Below, piece by piece: positions 41,686 through 51,635 of a stretch of 64,000 nt of DNA (position 1 is its first letter; each line of letters opens with the position of its first letter). Position numbers and translations under genes: made by a program. The notes beneath the pieces were generated by a model. The model made no database searches. It was given only the letters and a program-made list of their open reading frames with translations, and was not told the origin of the DNA. Source of the DNA: Streptomyces sp. HPF1205 (lineage in GTDB: Bacteria > Actinomycetota > Actinomycetes > Streptomycetales > Streptomycetaceae); contig NZ_JAINVH010000012.1 of assembly GCF_020400825.1 (NCBI RefSeq), positions 124,001 through 188,000 of the forward strand. Reading direction: 5' to 3'.

Positions 41686-41705
41686 CGGGGGAAAGGTTCT
41701 TTGTC

Positions 41706-42026
41706 TTGTCCGGAAACCTGTTGAACACGGCGGCCACCGTCACCTGCCCGCACGGCGGGAAGGCCACCGCGCTGCCCACGCAGGGGCGGGTCGTGGCGGC
41801 CGGCGGTCCGGTCACCACCGAGGCCGACGTATGGACCGTGGCCGGGTGCACGCTCACCGACAGCCCGTGCACCACGGTCCGCTGCACCAGCCCGTCGGGC
41901 CGGATCGCCGTGAACGGCTCGCCCGCCCTGCTGCAGTCCTCCACCGCTTTGTGCCTGAACGCGGGGGGCGCCGCCCAGGGGCCGCCGAACACCGTGGTCG
42001 TCCAGCAGCGGGTGGTGGGACGGTGA
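41706..42026 (+). CDS. PAAR-like spike tip protein
   Basis: Product of 106 residues from TTG 41706 (GGGGGAAAGG upstream). It is glycine-rich and beta-prone with regularly placed Cys/His: TCPHGGKATALP, AGCTLTDSPCTTVRCT and TALCLNAGG. This fits PAAR-like tip proteins in which three metal-binding residues form the sharp end of the spike. The position between spike and gp25 agrees. The stop overlaps the next start (GTGA). Confidence 0.8.
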   Translation: MSGNLLNTAATVTCPHGGKATALPTQGRVVAAGGPVTTEADVWTVAGCTLTDSPCTTVRCTSPSGRIAVNGSPALLQSSTALCLNAGGAAQGPPNTVVVQQRVVGR

Positions 42027-42463
42027 CCCCCCGCACCAGGCGTACGACCGCCCCTGCGCGCGTCGTGGACCTGCCCGCGCAGCCGGCCGGTCCGCGCCGC
42101 AGCGACATCGCGTTCCCGTTCCGCGTCGACCGGCGCGGACGCACCGCGGAGGCCGGATACGACGACCACGTCCGGGACATGATCGAGCAGTTGCTCTTCA
42201 CCGGGCCGGGGGAGCGTGTCATGCGGCCGGACTTCGGGTGCGGGCTTTTGGACCTGGTGTTCGCGCCCGCGGGCCCGGAGGTCGCCTCGGCGCTGCAGTT
42301 GTCCGTCCAGGCCGCGCTGCAACGCTGGCTGGGCGACGTCATCGAGGTCGAGTCGCTCGACGTGACGGGCGAGGAGAGCGTGGTGCGGGTGGAGCTGGCG
42401 TACACGGTGCTGCGCACGGGGACGCGACGCACCGACGTGTTCGAGGGGGGCGCAGGCGCATGA
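42023..42463 (+). CDS. Baseplate wedge protein, gp25/GPW family
   Basis: Product of 146 residues. DIAFPFRVDRRGRTAEAGYDDHVRDMIEQLLFTGPGERVMRPDFGCGLLDLVFAP is the gp25 family signature, with the conserved EXR-like part (GERVMRPDFG) that nucleates sheath assembly. The N-terminal 30 residues are a Pro/Arg-rich extension. GTG start overlapping the tip gene stop; the end overlaps the next gene by four bases. Confidence 0.95.
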   Translation: MTPRTRRTTAPARVVDLPAQPAGPRRSDIAFPFRVDRRGRTAEAGYDDHVRDMIEQLLFTGPGERVMRPDFGCGLLDLVFAPAGPEVASALQLSVQAALQRWLGDVIEVESLDVTGEESVVRVELAYTVLRTGTRRTDVFEGGAGA

Positions 42464-45400
42464 GTACGGACTGCCGCGACGAGCGGCGGCGCAGGGACGT
42501 CCGGGCCGCCCGGCTGAACGGCGTGGACGGGGTCGAGGTGAGCGACGACGGGCTCACCCTCACGGTCACGTTCCTGGGCAAGGCGCCTCACCACGTGCAC
42601 CCGGGCAACATCCTCATCACCGGCGGCCGCCGGATCACCGGCCTGCGCGCGGTCGAGGTCACCGTCGAGCGCGCGCAGGACCCCGAACTCGACGACCGGA
42701 TGCACGTGCGGCTCGACCGCTGCGGGGACACCTCCCCGTACCGGCTGTGCGTCGTCGAGTCCGACGCGTACGGGCGGCCGGGCACGCGGCCGTACCGCGG
42801 GTTCGATCCGCGCTATCACTGCGCCGGCTTCTCCTTCCAGGCGGGCGGCCCGACCCCGTACGACTGCCGGGACGACGAGGAGAGTCCGCCGCAGTACCCG
42901 CGGCGGCCGGTCATCGACTACACCGCGCGCGACTACGACAGCCTGCGACGCCTGGTGCTGGAGCGGCTCAGCCTGACCGCGCCCGCCTGGGTCGAACGGC
43001 ACGCTCCCGACCTCGGGCTGACCCTCGTCGAACTGCTCGCCCACACCGCCGACCAGCTCTCCTACCAGCAGGACGCGGTGGCGACCGAGGCGTATCTGGA
43101 CACCGCGCGGCGCCGGGTCTCGGTGCGCCGGCACGTCCGGCTGATCGACTACGCGATGCACGACGGGTGCAACGCCCGCACGTTCGTCGCGCTGGAGGCC
43201 GAGCAGCAGCTCACGCTCGGCCGGGGCGAGTTCCGGTTCGCGGCCCTCGACCTGAGCGGGCTCGACGTGCGGGAGCGGCCCGACCTCGGCACCGTGATCG
43301 CCGACGAGGACCTGGACGCCCTGTCCGGGCGGGTCCGCCTGGAGGTCTTCGAACCGCTGCCCGGCGGCGACTTCACCGTGCGGCCCGAGCACAACGCCAT
43401 CAGGCTGTGGACCTGGGGCGACGAGGAGTGCGTCCTGCCCGCGGGGGCCACCTCGGCCTCCCTGCGGGACGGCGAGGGACCCGGCCGGCCCCGCCGGCTG
43501 AAGCTGCGGCCGGGTGACCTGCTGCTGCTGGAAGAGGTGCTCGACCCGCGCACCGGCACGGCCGCGGGCGCCGATCCGGCCCACCGTCAGGTGGTCCGGC
43601 TCACCGAGGTCACCCCGCTCACCGACACGCTCTACGACCAGCACGTGCTGGAGGTCTCCTGGGCCACCGAGGACGCCCTCGCCTTCCCGCTGTGCGTCTC
43701 GGCGCGCGGCGGCGCCGACTGCGCACCGATGCACGACGTCGGCGTCGCGCGCGGCAACGTCGTCCTCGTCGACCACGGCCGCTCCCTCACCTTCTGCGGC
43801 GCCGCGCCCGAGTCCTTCGACGTACCGCGGGGCGCGGTGACCCCCGCCTCCTGTGAGCCGCCCGCCTTCGGCTGCGCGGACGAGCGCACCGATACCGACG
43901 ACGCGACCGCCACCCTGCACGCCCTGCTCGACCGGACCCGCGCCGGCCGCCGGCTCGGCCCCGACCAGGTCCGTGAGGCCGCCGCGGTAGTGGGCGAGGC
44001 CGCCGTCACCCGCGCCGGGATCACCCTTCGGCTCGGCCCCGGCGGAGCCGAGAGCGTCGAACCGGCCACCGCCGACGCGCAGGCGACCGCGCTGGTGACG
44101 CTCATCGCCCAGGTCACCTACCCGGCGATCGCCCCGCGCCCCCGCCCCGTACTGCGCTTCGCCCAGGTGACCCAGGCGGCGCCCTACCCCGAGCCGGCCC
44201 AGGTCGCCGCCGCCCAGGCCCACCTGCTGGCCGCGATCCCGCAGCGGGTACGGACACGGCTGCAGGACCTGTGGCACGCGGCCGAGAACGGCGCGGAACC
44301 GACCGAGGCGGAGACGGCCGAGCTGACCGTGCTGTTCGGGGCGTCCACGCTGCGGCGGTACGGCTTCCCCGAACGGCCGGCGCACGCACTGCGCGAGCTG
44401 ATCGCCCGCTTCGAGCGGCTCCTGGACGGCAAGCTGCGGCGACTGGAGGTGCTCACCGCCCGCGCCCGCGCCGGCACCGTGCTGCACGCCTACGTCGTAT
44501 GGGAGGCCGCGCAGAGCTGGGGCGAGCGGTACACCGCCGGACTCGACCCGGCCGACCCGGTACTGGCCGGGCCGGCCCGCGCGGTGAACGGGCAGAACCC
44601 CCGCGCCGCGCTGCCCGCCGTACGGGCCGGCGCGGGCGACGGCGTGTGGACGCCCCGGCGCGACCTGCTGCGCAGCGGGCCGCGCGACCGCCACCTGGTG
44701 GGCGAGGTGGAGAACGACGGACGGCTGGCCCTGCGGTTCGGCGACGGCAGGCACGGCGCCCCGCCACCGCCCGGCGCCCGGCTGGAGGTGGCCTACCGCG
44801 TCGGAAACGGCATCGCGGGCAACGTCGGCGCCGACGCCATCAGCCACCTCGTGGTCTGCCGCGACGCGCCCGCCCGCAAGTCGCGCAAGGGCGGCCCCCT
44901 CGCCGTCACCCGGGTCCGCAACCCGCTGCCCGCGACGGGCGGCACCGAGCCCGAGGCGCTCGACGACGTACGGCAACTCGCGCCGCCGGCCCTGAAGCGG
45001 ACCCGGCTGCGGGCCGTCACCGGCGAGGACTACGCCGAACTGGCCGGCCGGGTGCCCGGTGTGCAGCGCGCCGCCGCCGACATCCGCTGGACCGGCAGCG
45101 TCCAGGAGGTCCACGTCGCCGTGGACCCCGTGGGCACCGACGCCCCTTCCCGGACCTTGCTCGACGCCGTGGCGCACTCGCTGACCCCGTACCGGCGCAT
45201 CGGGCACGACCTCGTGGTGCGCCCGGCGACGCTGGTCCCACTGGACGTCCAGGTGACCGTGCTCCTGGCGCCCGGCCACCAGCGCGGCCACGTCCTGGCC
45301 GAACTGCGCCGGGTGCTGGGCAACGGCCGTGTGCCCGGCGGGCGGCTCGGGTTCTTCCACCCGGACGCGCTCGTCTTCGGCGAACCGGTGCGGGTCAGCG

Positions 45401-45600
45401 GCCTCGTCGCGGTCGCCGCCGCCGTACCCGGAGTGCTCAGCGCCCAGGTGACCCGGCTGCGCCGGCTGTTCCGGCCCGACGACGGCGAACTCGCCGCCGG
45501 GCTGCTCCGCGTCGGCCCGCTGGAGGTCGCGGCGTGCGACAACGACCCCGACCGGCCCGAGAACGGCCGGCTCTCGCTCGTGATCGGAGGTGGCCGATGA
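42460..45600 (+). CDS. Baseplate assembly protein 1 (baseplate J/Pvc11-like, large)
   Basis: Product of 1,046 residues. PVIDYTARDYDSLRRLVLERL, then WVERHAPDLGLTLVELLAHTADQLSYQQDAVATEAYLDTARRRVSVRRHVRLIDY, is the start typical of the putative baseplate assembly family. Later it has a baseplate-J-like core (LRFGDGRHGAPPPPGARLEVAYRVGNGIAGNVGADAI and TRLRAVTGEDYAELAGRVPGVQRAAADIRW). The first 110 residues form an extra beta-rich domain. It should form the wedges that surround the hub and link to the sheath. ATGA overlaps join it to both neighbours. Confidence 0.9.
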   Translation: MSTDCRDERRRRDVRAARLNGVDGVEVSDDGLTLTVTFLGKAPHHVHPGNILITGGRRITGLRAVEVTVERAQDPELDDRMHVRLDRCGDTSPYRLCVVESDAYGRPGTRPYRGFDPRYHCAGFSFQAGGPTPYDCRDDEESPPQYPRRPVIDYTARDYDSLRRLVLERLSLTAPAWVERHAPDLGLTLVELLAHTADQLSYQQDAVATEAYLDTARRRVSVRRHVRLIDYAMHDGCNARTFVALEAEQQLTLGRGEFRFAALDLSGLDVRERPDLGTVIADEDLDALSGRVRLEVFEPLPGGDFTVRPEHNAIRLWTWGDEECVLPAGATSASLRDGEGPGRPRRLKLRPGDLLLLEEVLDPRTGTAAGADPAHRQVVRLTEVTPLTDTLYDQHVLEVSWATEDALAFPLCVSARGGADCAPMHDVGVARGNVVLVDHGRSLTFCGAAPESFDVPRGAVTPASCEPPAFGCADERTDTDDATATLHALLDRTRAGRRLGPDQVREAAAVVGEAAVTRAGITLRLGPGGAESVEPATADAQATALVTLIAQVTYPAIAPRPRPVLRFAQVTQAAPYPEPAQVAAAQAHLLAAIPQRVRTRLQDLWHAAENGAEPTEAETAELTVLFGASTLRRYGFPERPAHALRELIARFERLLDGKLRRLEVLTARARAGTVLHAYVVWEAAQSWGERYTAGLDPADPVLAGPARAVNGQNPRAALPAVRAGAGDGVWTPRRDLLRSGPRDRHLVGEVENDGRLALRFGDGRHGAPPPPGARLEVAYRVGNGIAGNVGADAISHLVVCRDAPARKSRKGGPLAVTRVRNPLPATGGTEPEALDDVRQLAPPALKRTRLRAVTGEDYAELAGRVPGVQRAAADIRWTGSVQEVHVAVDPVGTDAPSRTLLDAVAHSLTPYRRIGHDLVVRPATLVPLDVQVTVLLAPGHQRGHVLAELRRVLGNGRVPGGRLGFFHPDALVFGEPVRVSGLVAVAAAVPGVLSAQVTRLRRLFRPDDGELAAGLLRVGPLEVAACDNDPDRPENGRLSLVIGGGR

Positions 45601-48600
45601 CCGGCACCGACTGCCGTTGCGGCTGCGGCGGCGCCGGCGCGCCCACGCCCGCGTCGCTGTTCAACCCGCCCGGCCGCAGCGAACTGCGGTACCGGATCGG
45701 CGAGTACGGCACATTCCTGGCCACCATGCTCGACCGGCTGTCGGGCCCCGCCTACCCGGCCCTGCGCGACCTGACGGTGCGCACCCTCGACGACCCGGCG
45801 ATCGCGCTGATCGACGCCTGGGCGGTCCTGGGCGACCTGCTCACCTTCTACTCCGAGCGCACCGCCGACGAAGGCTACCTGCGCACCGCCACGGAAGACG
45901 CCTCGCTCGCCCTGCTCGGCCGGCTGGTCGGGCACCGGCCGCGCCCCGGGGTGGCCGCCGACAGCTTCGTGGCGTACACCCTCGACCGCGACCCGCGCAC
46001 CGGCCAGGAGGCCGCCGTCACCATCCCGCGCGGCGCCCGCTCCCAGAGCGTTCCGGGACCCGGCGAGGAGCCGCAGTCCTTCGAGACCGACGAGGACCTG
46101 CCCGCCCGCTGGTCGTGGAACGAACTCCCCGTACTGCTGCGGCGCCCCTACCAGCTGACGGCCGATCATCTGCGGCGGCGGGCACGGATCTTCGCCGCGG
46201 GGACGGCCAACAACATCAAGCCCGGCGATCAGCTGCTGTTCGTCTTCAGCGCCGAGAAGACGGCCGACCGCAGCCGGCGGGTGCTGCTGCCGGTGCCGGA
46301 CGTCAGCGTCGACCGGGACAGCGGTACCACCGCCATCGGTCTGCCGCGGCCCGCGCTCCCCACCCTCGAAGGGCTCGTCACCGAACTGGGCGACTGGATC
46401 ACCCCCGGCAGCGAGGGCCGGCCCAACCCCGGTCCGTACCCCTGGCCGAGCGGAAGCCGGATCGTCACCGCGTTCGACACCGACGTGCTCGCCCCGCTCC
46501 GCGAGGGCGGCCTGCAACTGATCACCACGGTCGCGAAGTTCGCCGACGTGCTGGACCGCACGATCGAACGGCTGCGGGAGGCCGAGGAGTTCGCCCGCGA
46601 CTACCCGGACGTCGCCGACTGGTTCGAGGCGCTGGACACCGAACTGGTCACGCTGCGGACCACCGCCCTGCAACTCGAGCCCCCGCAGCCGCCGGAGGAC
46701 GACCACAAGGCCGCGGTGGCGCCGCCCGGTTCCGGCGAGGACGGGCCCGCCACGGTCGCCGACCCGGCCGTCAGCGGCCTCGGCCCCCTGCTCGCCGCGC
46801 TGCGCAAGACCGCGGCGCGCCCACCCGCGAACGCCCGTCACCTCGCCCGCGACCCCGAGCACATCTACGCCCCCGGCTCCGATTCCGCCGCCCAGTTGCT
46901 CCCCGCGCTCGACCCGCGCCTCGCCGACGGCCTCTACGCCGCCTGGCGCGCCGTCGACCTGACCGTGCCGCTCGCACTGCGCGAGGTCCAGGCGATGCGG
47001 GTCACCGCCACCCCGTTCGGCGCGACCGCACCGCTCAAACCCGTCTACGACGCCGCCAACCACGTCATCCGCAACGACGAGTGGCCGCTGACCGGCACCA
47101 AGCTCGTCAGCATGCGCGTGGGGTACGACGACCCCGGGGTCGTACCGCGGCAGGCCGAATTCGGCTACACCGAGGGGGGCGGCTCGGTCAGCACCTCGTT
47201 CTCACTGCCCCGCGACGACGGCCCCCACGAGTTCGGCCCCGGCCGCATCGAACTGACCACCACTGAACCGGCCCAGCCGCAGCGCCGCCAGGCCGACGCC
47301 AGGGAGCCGGGCGTCACGGCCGAGCTCCTGCCCGACCTGCCCGAGCGGACCGTCTTCGTCTCCCGGACCGGTGACGACGGCCGGGTCCACGTCACGATCA
47401 CGGGGGCGGGCGCGGGCGCGGACTTCGACCGGCGCCTCGCACCCGGAGACGAGGAGACCGCGACGCAAGGGGAGTGGAAGGTGCTCGTGCGGCGCGCCGC
47501 CGCCTCGGACCCGCCCTCGGTCGAGCTGACCTTCACCTCCCAGCTCGCCCCGACCTCCCGTAACGTCATCGCTCTCGACGCGGTCTACGACGGCATCGCC
47601 GCGGGCAGTTGGGTCGTGGTGGACAGGCCGCGCAAGGGCGTGCCGGGCCAGGTCCCCGGTGACCCGAAGCTGTCCCGGGTCGTCACCCGCGTCAGCGGCG
47701 CGCGCGTCCTGTCCCGCGCGGACTTCGGCGTCACCGGCAAGGTCACCGAACTCACCCTTGAGGACCCCTGGCTGGACGAACAGGACACGCTGCTCTCGCA
47801 GATCCGCGACACCACCGTCTACGCCCGCGGTGAGGGCCTGCGACTCGCCCCGGAACCGGTCACCGACGACGTCGCCGGGGACACGATCGAACTGGCCGGC
47901 CTCTACGACGGCCTGGCCCCCGGCCGCTGGATCATCGTCACCGGCGAACGCACCGACATCCCCGCGACGCCCGGCGTCACCGGCACCGAACTCGCCATGG
48001 TGGCGGGCGTCGAGCAGGACGTGGACCCGGCACTGCCCGGCGACACCGTCCACACCACCCTGCATCTGACCGCCGCCCTCGCGTACCGCTACAAGCGGCA
48101 GACGGTGAGGATCCACGGCAACGTGGCCCACGCCACCCACGGCGCCACCCGGGACGAGCCGATCGGCAGCGGCGACGCGAGCAGGCCCGGCCAGACCTTC
48201 GCGCTCTGGCAGTCCCCGCTGACCTGGCTCGCCGCCGACACCCCGGAGGGCGCGCGAAGCACCCTGCAGATCCGCGTCGACGGCGTCCTGTGGCACGAGG
48301 TCGACAGCCTCGCCGGCCGCGGGCCCAAGGAGCGTGTCTACGTCACCGGCACCGCCGACGACGGACGGATCACCGTGACCTTCGGCGACGGCGTGCACGG
48401 CGCACGGCTGCCCACCGGGCAGGAGAACGTCCGCGCACGCTACCGGGTGGGCATCGGCAAAGCCGCCAACGTCGCCGCCGGCCGGATCACCCAGCCCACC
48501 ACCAGGCCGCTCGGCGTCTCGGCGGTGACCAACCCGCTGCCCGCCACGGGCGGCGCCGACCCCGACGGCCCGGGCCTGGCCCGCCGCAACATCCCCCTGG

Positions 48601-49376
48601 CGGTCTCGGCTCTCGACCGGCTCGTGTCCGTACCGGACTACGAGGACTTCAGCCGCTCCCGCGCCGGAATCGGCCGGGCGAGCGCGACCCGCCTGTACGA
48701 CGGGGTCCGGCAGGTCGTGCACGTCACCGTCGCAGGAGTCGACGACATCCCGATCGCCGAGGACGCCGACCTGCTGGTCGCGCTGCGCTCCTCCCTCGCC
48801 GAGTACGGGGACCTGCACCTGCCCGTCGAGGTCGCCGTCCGCGAACGGGTACTGCTGGTCCTGGCGGCCGAGGTCAAGGTCGCCGCCGACCACTCGTGGG
48901 ACCTGGTCGAGCCGCAGGTGCGCGCCGCACTGCTGGCCCGGCTCGGCTACCCGGGGCGTGAACTCGGCCGGCCCGCCCACCTGTCGGAGGTGCTCGCCAC
49001 CGCGCAGGCCGTCCCCGGCGTCGACCGGATCGACGTGACCGCCTTCACCGGCGTGCCGGGCAGCCTCACCCCCGACGGCCTGGAGCACCTCGCCGAGCAA
49101 CTCACCACCCCGCAGAGCGTGGTGCGGGCACGGCTCGCCCGCTACGACGAGCAGCGGTACCGCGTCCGAGGCGAAGCCGAGAGCCTGACCGCGATCGCCG
49201 CCCGCTTCGGCATCACCGTCGCCGACCTGCTGCGCCTCAACCCGGGCATCACCGGCACCCGGCCGATCGAGCCCGGCCGCGCTGTCGTCGTCTTCCGCGG
49301 CATCCGCCCCGCCCAACTCGCGGTGCTCGCCCCCGAACTGCCGGACACGCTGATCCTGAAGGAGGCGACCCGATGA
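45597..49376 (+). CDS. Baseplate assembly protein 2 (very large, with C-terminal LysM)
   Basis: Product of 1,259 residues, a paralogue-like second putative baseplate assembly protein. It opens with a Cys cluster (TDCRCGCGGAG), then LRYRIGEYGTFLATMLDRLSGPAYPALRDLTVRTLDDPAIALIDAWAVLGDLLTFYSERTADEGYL. A baseplate-J-like core (ITVTFGDGVHGARLPTGQENVRARYRVGIGKAANVAAGRI, SVPDYEDFSRSRAGIGRAS) follows, and the end (about 1,185-1,240) is a LysM-like domain: RYRVRGEAESLTAIAARFGITVADLLRLNPGI. The LysM may hold baseplate parts together or contact peptidoglycan. Coupled to both neighbours by ATGA overlaps. Confidence 0.88.
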   Translation: MTGTDCRCGCGGAGAPTPASLFNPPGRSELRYRIGEYGTFLATMLDRLSGPAYPALRDLTVRTLDDPAIALIDAWAVLGDLLTFYSERTADEGYLRTATEDASLALLGRLVGHRPRPGVAADSFVAYTLDRDPRTGQEAAVTIPRGARSQSVPGPGEEPQSFETDEDLPARWSWNELPVLLRRPYQLTADHLRRRARIFAAGTANNIKPGDQLLFVFSAEKTADRSRRVLLPVPDVSVDRDSGTTAIGLPRPALPTLEGLVTELGDWITPGSEGRPNPGPYPWPSGSRIVTAFDTDVLAPLREGGLQLITTVAKFADVLDRTIERLREAEEFARDYPDVADWFEALDTELVTLRTTALQLEPPQPPEDDHKAAVAPPGSGEDGPATVADPAVSGLGPLLAALRKTAARPPANARHLARDPEHIYAPGSDSAAQLLPALDPRLADGLYAAWRAVDLTVPLALREVQAMRVTATPFGATAPLKPVYDAANHVIRNDEWPLTGTKLVSMRVGYDDPGVVPRQAEFGYTEGGGSVSTSFSLPRDDGPHEFGPGRIELTTTEPAQPQRRQADAREPGVTAELLPDLPERTVFVSRTGDDGRVHVTITGAGAGADFDRRLAPGDEETATQGEWKVLVRRAAASDPPSVELTFTSQLAPTSRNVIALDAVYDGIAAGSWVVVDRPRKGVPGQVPGDPKLSRVVTRVSGARVLSRADFGVTGKVTELTLEDPWLDEQDTLLSQIRDTTVYARGEGLRLAPEPVTDDVAGDTIELAGLYDGLAPGRWIIVTGERTDIPATPGVTGTELAMVAGVEQDVDPALPGDTVHTTLHLTAALAYRYKRQTVRIHGNVAHATHGATRDEPIGSGDASRPGQTFALWQSPLTWLAADTPEGARSTLQIRVDGVLWHEVDSLAGRGPKERVYVTGTADDGRITVTFGDGVHGARLPTGQENVRARYRVGIGKAANVAAGRITQPTTRPLGVSAVTNPLPATGGADPDGPGLARRNIPLAVSALDRLVSVPDYEDFSRSRAGIGRASATRLYDGVRQVVHVTVAGVDDIPIAEDADLLVALRSSLAEYGDLHLPVEVAVRERVLLVLAAEVKVAADHSWDLVEPQVRAALLARLGYPGRELGRPAHLSEVLATAQAVPGVDRIDVTAFTGVPGSLTPDGLEHLAEQLTTPQSVVRARLARYDEQRYRVRGEAESLTAIAARFGITVADLLRLNPGITGTRPIEPGRAVVVFRGIRPAQLAVLAPELPDTLILKEATR

Positions 49377-51601
49377 GCCCGACGAGCGGCCGGGACCCCG
49401 ACGGCCGGTACGGCAGCCGCGACCCCGACGGGCTGTACGCCCGGCTCCCGCAGTGGCACCGGATGCGGGACGCCGAGGCCGGCGAGCCGTTGCGGGCACT
49501 GCTGGCCGTCATCGCCGAACAGGCCGACCTGGTACGCAGCGCCATCGAGCAGAACTACGATGACTGGTTCGTCGAGACCGCCGCCGACTGGGCACTGCCC
49601 TACCTCGGCGACCTCGTCGGCTACCGCCTCCTGCCCGGCTACGAGGACACGCCCGGCACCGACCGCGGTCTGGCCGAGTGGCTCGCCCCGCGCCGCGACG
49701 TCGCCGACACGGTGGCCAACCGCCGCCGCAAAGGCACCCTGGCGCTGCTGGAGGAGCTGAGCGCGAGCGTCGCGGGGTGGCCCGCGCGGGCAGTCGAGTT
49801 CTCCCGCCTGCTCGCCGCGACGCAGCCGGTGCGGCTGTTCCGGGCCGACGAGGGGGTGGCCGACCGGCACAGGCTGCGCCGCGGACACCTGGCCGACCTG
49901 CGCGACGGCGACGGCCTCGACCTGCTCGGCAGCCCCTTCGACGGGCAGGCGCACACCGCGGACGTCCGGCGGGCAGCCTCACCGCGCAGGCAGGGCGGCT
50001 ACACACCGGCCGGTGTCGGCCTGTTCGTGTGGCGGCTGGGGCCGTACGCCATCTCGCGCGGTCCCGCCTACTGCCTCGACCGGGCCCGCAACCTCTACAC
50101 CTTCTCCATTCTGGGCAATGACAGCCCGCTGGTGACCAAGCCGGAGCCCGAGCCGTCGGCCACGCACATCGCGGCCGTCGACAACGTGCCCGCGTACATC
50201 AGCCGCCGGCTGCTGGCCGACCGCCTCGCCGACTACTACGGGCCCGGGAAGTCCTTCGCGATCTGGCGGGACGGCGAGTTCCAGCCGGTCCCCCTCGCCG
50301 ACATCGTCGTCGCCGACCTCACCGACTGGACCTACCGGCCCCGCCGCGGACAGGTCTGCGTCGACCCCGAACTGGGCCGGATCGCCTTCGGTACCCGCTC
50401 GGCACCGCGGCGCGGCGTGTGGGTCACGCACCACTACGCCTTCGGCGACGACATGGGCGGCGGCCAGTACCCGCGCGACCGCGTCACCCCGCGCGAGGCC
50501 GCCGTCTACCGCGTCGGCCCCGGGCGCACCCACGAGCGCATCAACGACGCCTACGAGCAGTGGCGGACCGACAGGTCCTCCGGTGCGGCCGGGGCCTCGG
50601 CGATCATCGAGATCACGCACAGCGGCGCCTACCAGGAGCAGCTCGACTTCGCACTCGACCCCGGCGAGCGGCTGGAGTTGCGGGCCGCGGAGGGCACCAG
50701 GCCGGTGATCCGCCTGCTCGACTGGTACAGCAACCGCCCCGACGCGCTCAACGTCCGCGGCAACCCGGGGGAAGGCCCGGGCGGGCGGCTCGTGCTCGAC
50801 GGGCTGCTCGTCACCGGCCGCGGCCTCAGCGTCACCGGCCCGCTCGGCAGCCTGATGATCCGGCACTGCACCCTCGTACCGGGCTGGTCCCTGGAGCACC
50901 ACTGCGCACCCCGGTCGCCCCAGGAGCCCAGCCTCGTCCTGGACTGCACCACCGCCTGCGTGCAGATCGAGCGCAGCATCCTCGGCACGATCCGGGTGAT
51001 CGGCGACGAGGTGGGCACCGAGCCCCTGCCGATCCACATCGCCGACAGCATCCTCGACGCAACCGCGGACGATCTGGAGGCGCTGTCCGCACCCGACTGC
51101 CGCCACGCACACGCCGTCCTGCACGCCCAGCGCACCACCGTCATCGGCGAGGTCCACACCGACACCGTCGAGATCGCCGAGGACTGCCTGTTCACCGGCC
51201 CGCTGCACGTGGCCCGCCGCTCGGTCGGCTGCATGCGCTTCAGCTACGTTCCGCCCGCCTCGCGCACCCCGCGCCGCTACCAGTGCCAGCCCGACCTGGT
51301 GCGCGCCGCCGTCGACGAGCGCGTCGAACGCGGCGAGCTGGGCGCCGCCGAGGCCGCGGCCGAACGCGAGGCCGAAGCCCGGCGCGTACGGCCCCGATTC
51401 ACCTCCGTGCGCTACGGCACACCCGCTTACGGGCAGCTCGCCAGGGGCTGCGCCACCGAGATCACCCGCGGCGCCGGGGACCGTTCGGAACCCGGCGCCT
51501 TCCACGACCTGTTCCAGCCCCAGCGCGAGGACAACCTGCGGGCCCGGCTCGCCGAGTACTCCCCGGCCGGCACGGACGCCGGACTCTTCTTCGTCTCCTG
51601 A
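49373..51601 (+). CDS. Tail protein I-like / beta-helix baseplate protein
   Basis: Product of 742 residues. The N-terminal part (LYARLPQWHRMRDAEAGEPLRALLAVIAEQADLVRSAIEQNYDDWFVETAADWALPYLGDLVGYRLLPG) resembles phage tail protein I. The middle and end are beta-rich with repeated strands (LVLDGLLVTGRGLSVTGPLGSLMIRHCTLVPGW, VQIERSILGTIRVIG, LPIHIADSILDATADD), suggesting a beta-helix. The C-terminus lists RCYQ-like and QPQREDNLRARLAEYSPAGTDAGLFF. It probably forms the baseplate periphery or fibre-mounting part (Pvc12-like). ATGA overlap with the preceding gene. Confidence 0.75.
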   Translation: MSPTSGRDPDGRYGSRDPDGLYARLPQWHRMRDAEAGEPLRALLAVIAEQADLVRSAIEQNYDDWFVETAADWALPYLGDLVGYRLLPGYEDTPGTDRGLAEWLAPRRDVADTVANRRRKGTLALLEELSASVAGWPARAVEFSRLLAATQPVRLFRADEGVADRHRLRRGHLADLRDGDGLDLLGSPFDGQAHTADVRRAASPRRQGGYTPAGVGLFVWRLGPYAISRGPAYCLDRARNLYTFSILGNDSPLVTKPEPEPSATHIAAVDNVPAYISRRLLADRLADYYGPGKSFAIWRDGEFQPVPLADIVVADLTDWTYRPRRGQVCVDPELGRIAFGTRSAPRRGVWVTHHYAFGDDMGGGQYPRDRVTPREAAVYRVGPGRTHERINDAYEQWRTDRSSGAAGASAIIEITHSGAYQEQLDFALDPGERLELRAAEGTRPVIRLLDWYSNRPDALNVRGNPGEGPGGRLVLDGLLVTGRGLSVTGPLGSLMIRHCTLVPGWSLEHHCAPRSPQEPSLVLDCTTACVQIERSILGTIRVIGDEVGTEPLPIHIADSILDATADDLEALSAPDCRHAHAVLHAQRTTVIGEVHTDTVEIAEDCLFTGPLHVARRSVGCMRFSYVPPASRTPRRYQCQPDLVRAAVDERVERGELGAAEAAAEREAEARRVRPRFTSVRYGTPAYGQLARGCATEITRGAGDRSEPGAFHDLFQPQREDNLRARLAEYSPAGTDAGLFFVS

Positions 51602-51635
51602 CGCACCACCCGTGAAGCCCGAAAAAGGGGGAACC

